From assembly GCF_011043555.1 (NCBI RefSeq), contig NZ_JAAKGS010000001.1, positions 744,001 to 808,000 of the forward strand: a DNA stretch of 64,000 nucleotides, written 5' to 3'. The notes beneath the pieces are model-generated. The model was not told the DNA's origin and ran no database searches. It saw nothing but the letters and a program-made list of their open reading frames with translations. This DNA comes from Sphingobacterium sp. SGR-19. Lineage in GTDB: Bacteria; Bacteroidota; Bacteroidia; Sphingobacteriales; Sphingobacteriaceae. Shown piece after piece: positions 62,953 through 64,000 of this stretch. Both the position numbers and the translations under genes were made by a program. How positions within the stretch are numbered: position 1 is the first letter of the stretch; every line of letters starts with the position of its first letter.

Positions 62953-64000
62953 TTACTGGACAGTGACCGTAACCGGTAAAAGCTCCTCGTAAACACCGCC
63001 AATAAAATCCAATGCCTTCAACTGGAAGCTATCATTACCGCTTCCATTATGTACATATTTTATAGCGCCACGTGCCAATTCTTGCTGCGTAAATTGTGCA
63101 AATTTCGTCATAGGGAGCCCATATTTTGTCAACGTACCATTAACCGGAACTTCCATTAGCGAAAAAATAATGTTATTGTCAGAATAAGTATACGTTGATG
63201 ATTGGTAGCTTGCCATACTAAAATGATCCTTTGTGAGTATCGTTATACCGTTGTTAGCAACAACAATTGGCTCATTATGACGAAGGATCAATTCGCTTGG
63301 AATCGGCCCCATCAAACTAATAAATTGCGTATAAATACCATTGGAGGCCTCCCTATTCCTTATCTGCACGCTGGACGATGTAATATTTTGGCCATTAAGA
63401 AGTTGAAGTCCTAAAGAAATGACTGGTTTTTCATCTTTATAGACGTTTTGCATGTAGCCTGTTAGATTGATCTCATTCCAATTCAAGGCAAGCTCCGCTG
63501 TTACTAGCTCTGGCCCGAATCCAGGCATCGTATTATACGTCAAAGTCGGCGCCGTCCAATTGTCATCTGTCGTTTCATGCACGGCGCAAAATGGAACAAA
63601 ATTCGATCCGTTGATGGTATTGACAAAGAAATGTAGCTTTGCCGAGGTTAAGTCATCTACGTAGTCAATAGGAAGCGTATTAAATTTAAAAAATGTATAT
63701 CTATACTGTCCAGATCTGGACACGAGTTGATTAACACCAGAATTGTAATTGTTGTTTCTGCCCCCTGCATATGCGTGCGCGTCATCCGTCACCCATATCG
63801 TATCTTTCTGTGCTTCGCTGTAATCCACATCATCCGGAACGGAATCCGTCGGTGTCATGAGCTGTTGATAAGTTGGAAAATAATCCACCACATGCGCTAC
63901 ACCATCCATAAAAACATAATCCTGCCGAATAACATCAATGGGCGGCGTTGCCAGCCGAGCCGAGTTATTGACGACCACACGATACCTATCTGTCGAAGAA
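62953..64000 (-). CDS. CBM96-like and Cadherin_3-like surface protein, C-terminal part
   Basis: The frame is open through the window edge, so only the last 348 residues are seen. Order: a short segment ending FMDGVAHVVDYFPTY that resembles the end of a FAS1 (fasciclin) domain; a DNRLRE/CBM96-like domain (DTIWVTDDAHAYAG, RYTFFKFNTLPI, WTAPTLTYNTMP); and a Cadherin_3/CSPG-like repeat (KFAQFTQQELARGAIKYVHNG). No catalytic motif is visible. It is probably a surface glycan-binding lipoprotein, with its N-terminus and signal beyond the window. It lies at the head of the locus, upstream of GH88. Confidence 0.72.
   Translation of the reverse strand, partial: SSTDRYRVVVNNSARLATPPIDVIRQDYVFMDGVAHVVDYFPTYQQLMTPTDSVPDDVDYSEAQKDTIWVTDDAHAYAGGRNNNYNSGVNQLVSRSGQYRYTFFKFNTLPIDYVDDLTSAKLHFFVNTINGSNFVPFCAVHETTDDNWTAPTLTYNTMPGFGPELVTAELALNWNEINLTGYMQNVYKDEKPVISLGLQLLNGQNITSSSVQIRNREASNGIYTQFISLMGPIPSELILRHNEPIVVANNGITILTKDHFSMASYQSSTYTYSDNNIIFSLMEVPVNGTLTKYGLPMTKFAQFTQQELARGAIKYVHNGSGNDSFQLKALDFIGGVYEELLPVTVTVQ

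Overview
The window comes from a Bacteroidota chromosome, most likely order Sphingobacteriales. The evidence is two SusC/SusD pairs, promoter elements of the TAnnTTTG type, a long PurL with a fused glutaminase domain, a C-terminally extended LysS, the futalosine-pathway enzyme MqnC and SusD lipoproteins. No phage, insertion sequence, CRISPR array, rRNA or tRNA gene was seen.

Positions 1-21.7 kb are a housekeeping region on both strands. It holds the 3' part of purL, a serine hydrolase, an acyltransferase, a 21-bp minisatellite, kdsB, a HAD phosphatase, a TauE-type exporter, a small GNAT protein, mqnC, scpB and a 53-residue very acidic protein. These are followed by an XRE regulator, the minus-strand run glmU-like/tpiA/prmA/mpl, rpmE2, lysS, recQ-kdsA, kdsD, a DUF1573 protein and an aminotransferase. 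Three of the four dedicated KDO genes (kdsA, kdsB, kdsD) lie within 16 kb.

Positions 21.7-44.9 kb are an accessory catabolic region, all on the minus strand. In transcription order the first operon is a CE7-type esterase, an enolase-superfamily enzyme with a Tat-like N-terminus, a membrane-anchored cupredoxin, a beta-propeller lipoprotein, an alpha/beta hydrolase and a LacI regulator. The second is SusC, SusD, a sugar dehydrogenase fused to cytochrome c, an Nramp-fold transporter without the metal motif, an extended SDR, a DHDPS-family aldolase and an M20 amidohydrolase. Then come a GMC oxidoreductase, a second LacI paralogue and a NagB-fold protein with altered active site. Three intergenic copies of ACGTTACCGAA lie before SusC, the GMC gene and the second LacI gene and may be shared operators. 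I read the region as a pathway that imports a sugar derivative, oxidises it in the envelope through cytochrome c and cupredoxin, and finishes with dehydratase and aldolase steps without phosphorylation. This is inference.

Positions 44.9-46.0 kb hold a decay scar: the start of an ECF sigma factor gene joined to the end of a TonB-dependent receptor gene at a run of eight G.

Positions 46.1-64 kb are a polysaccharide utilisation locus on the minus strand. It contains a CBM96/Cadherin_3-like protein cut by the window edge, GH88, a DUF2264 protein, an esterase with a SurA-like tail, a beta-helix protein, a BNR_4 propeller enzyme, a GH2-like enzyme, a sialate O-acetylesterase-like protein, and finally SusC and SusD with a strong terminator. 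The enzyme set suggests an O-acetylated polysaccharide rich in uronic acid.
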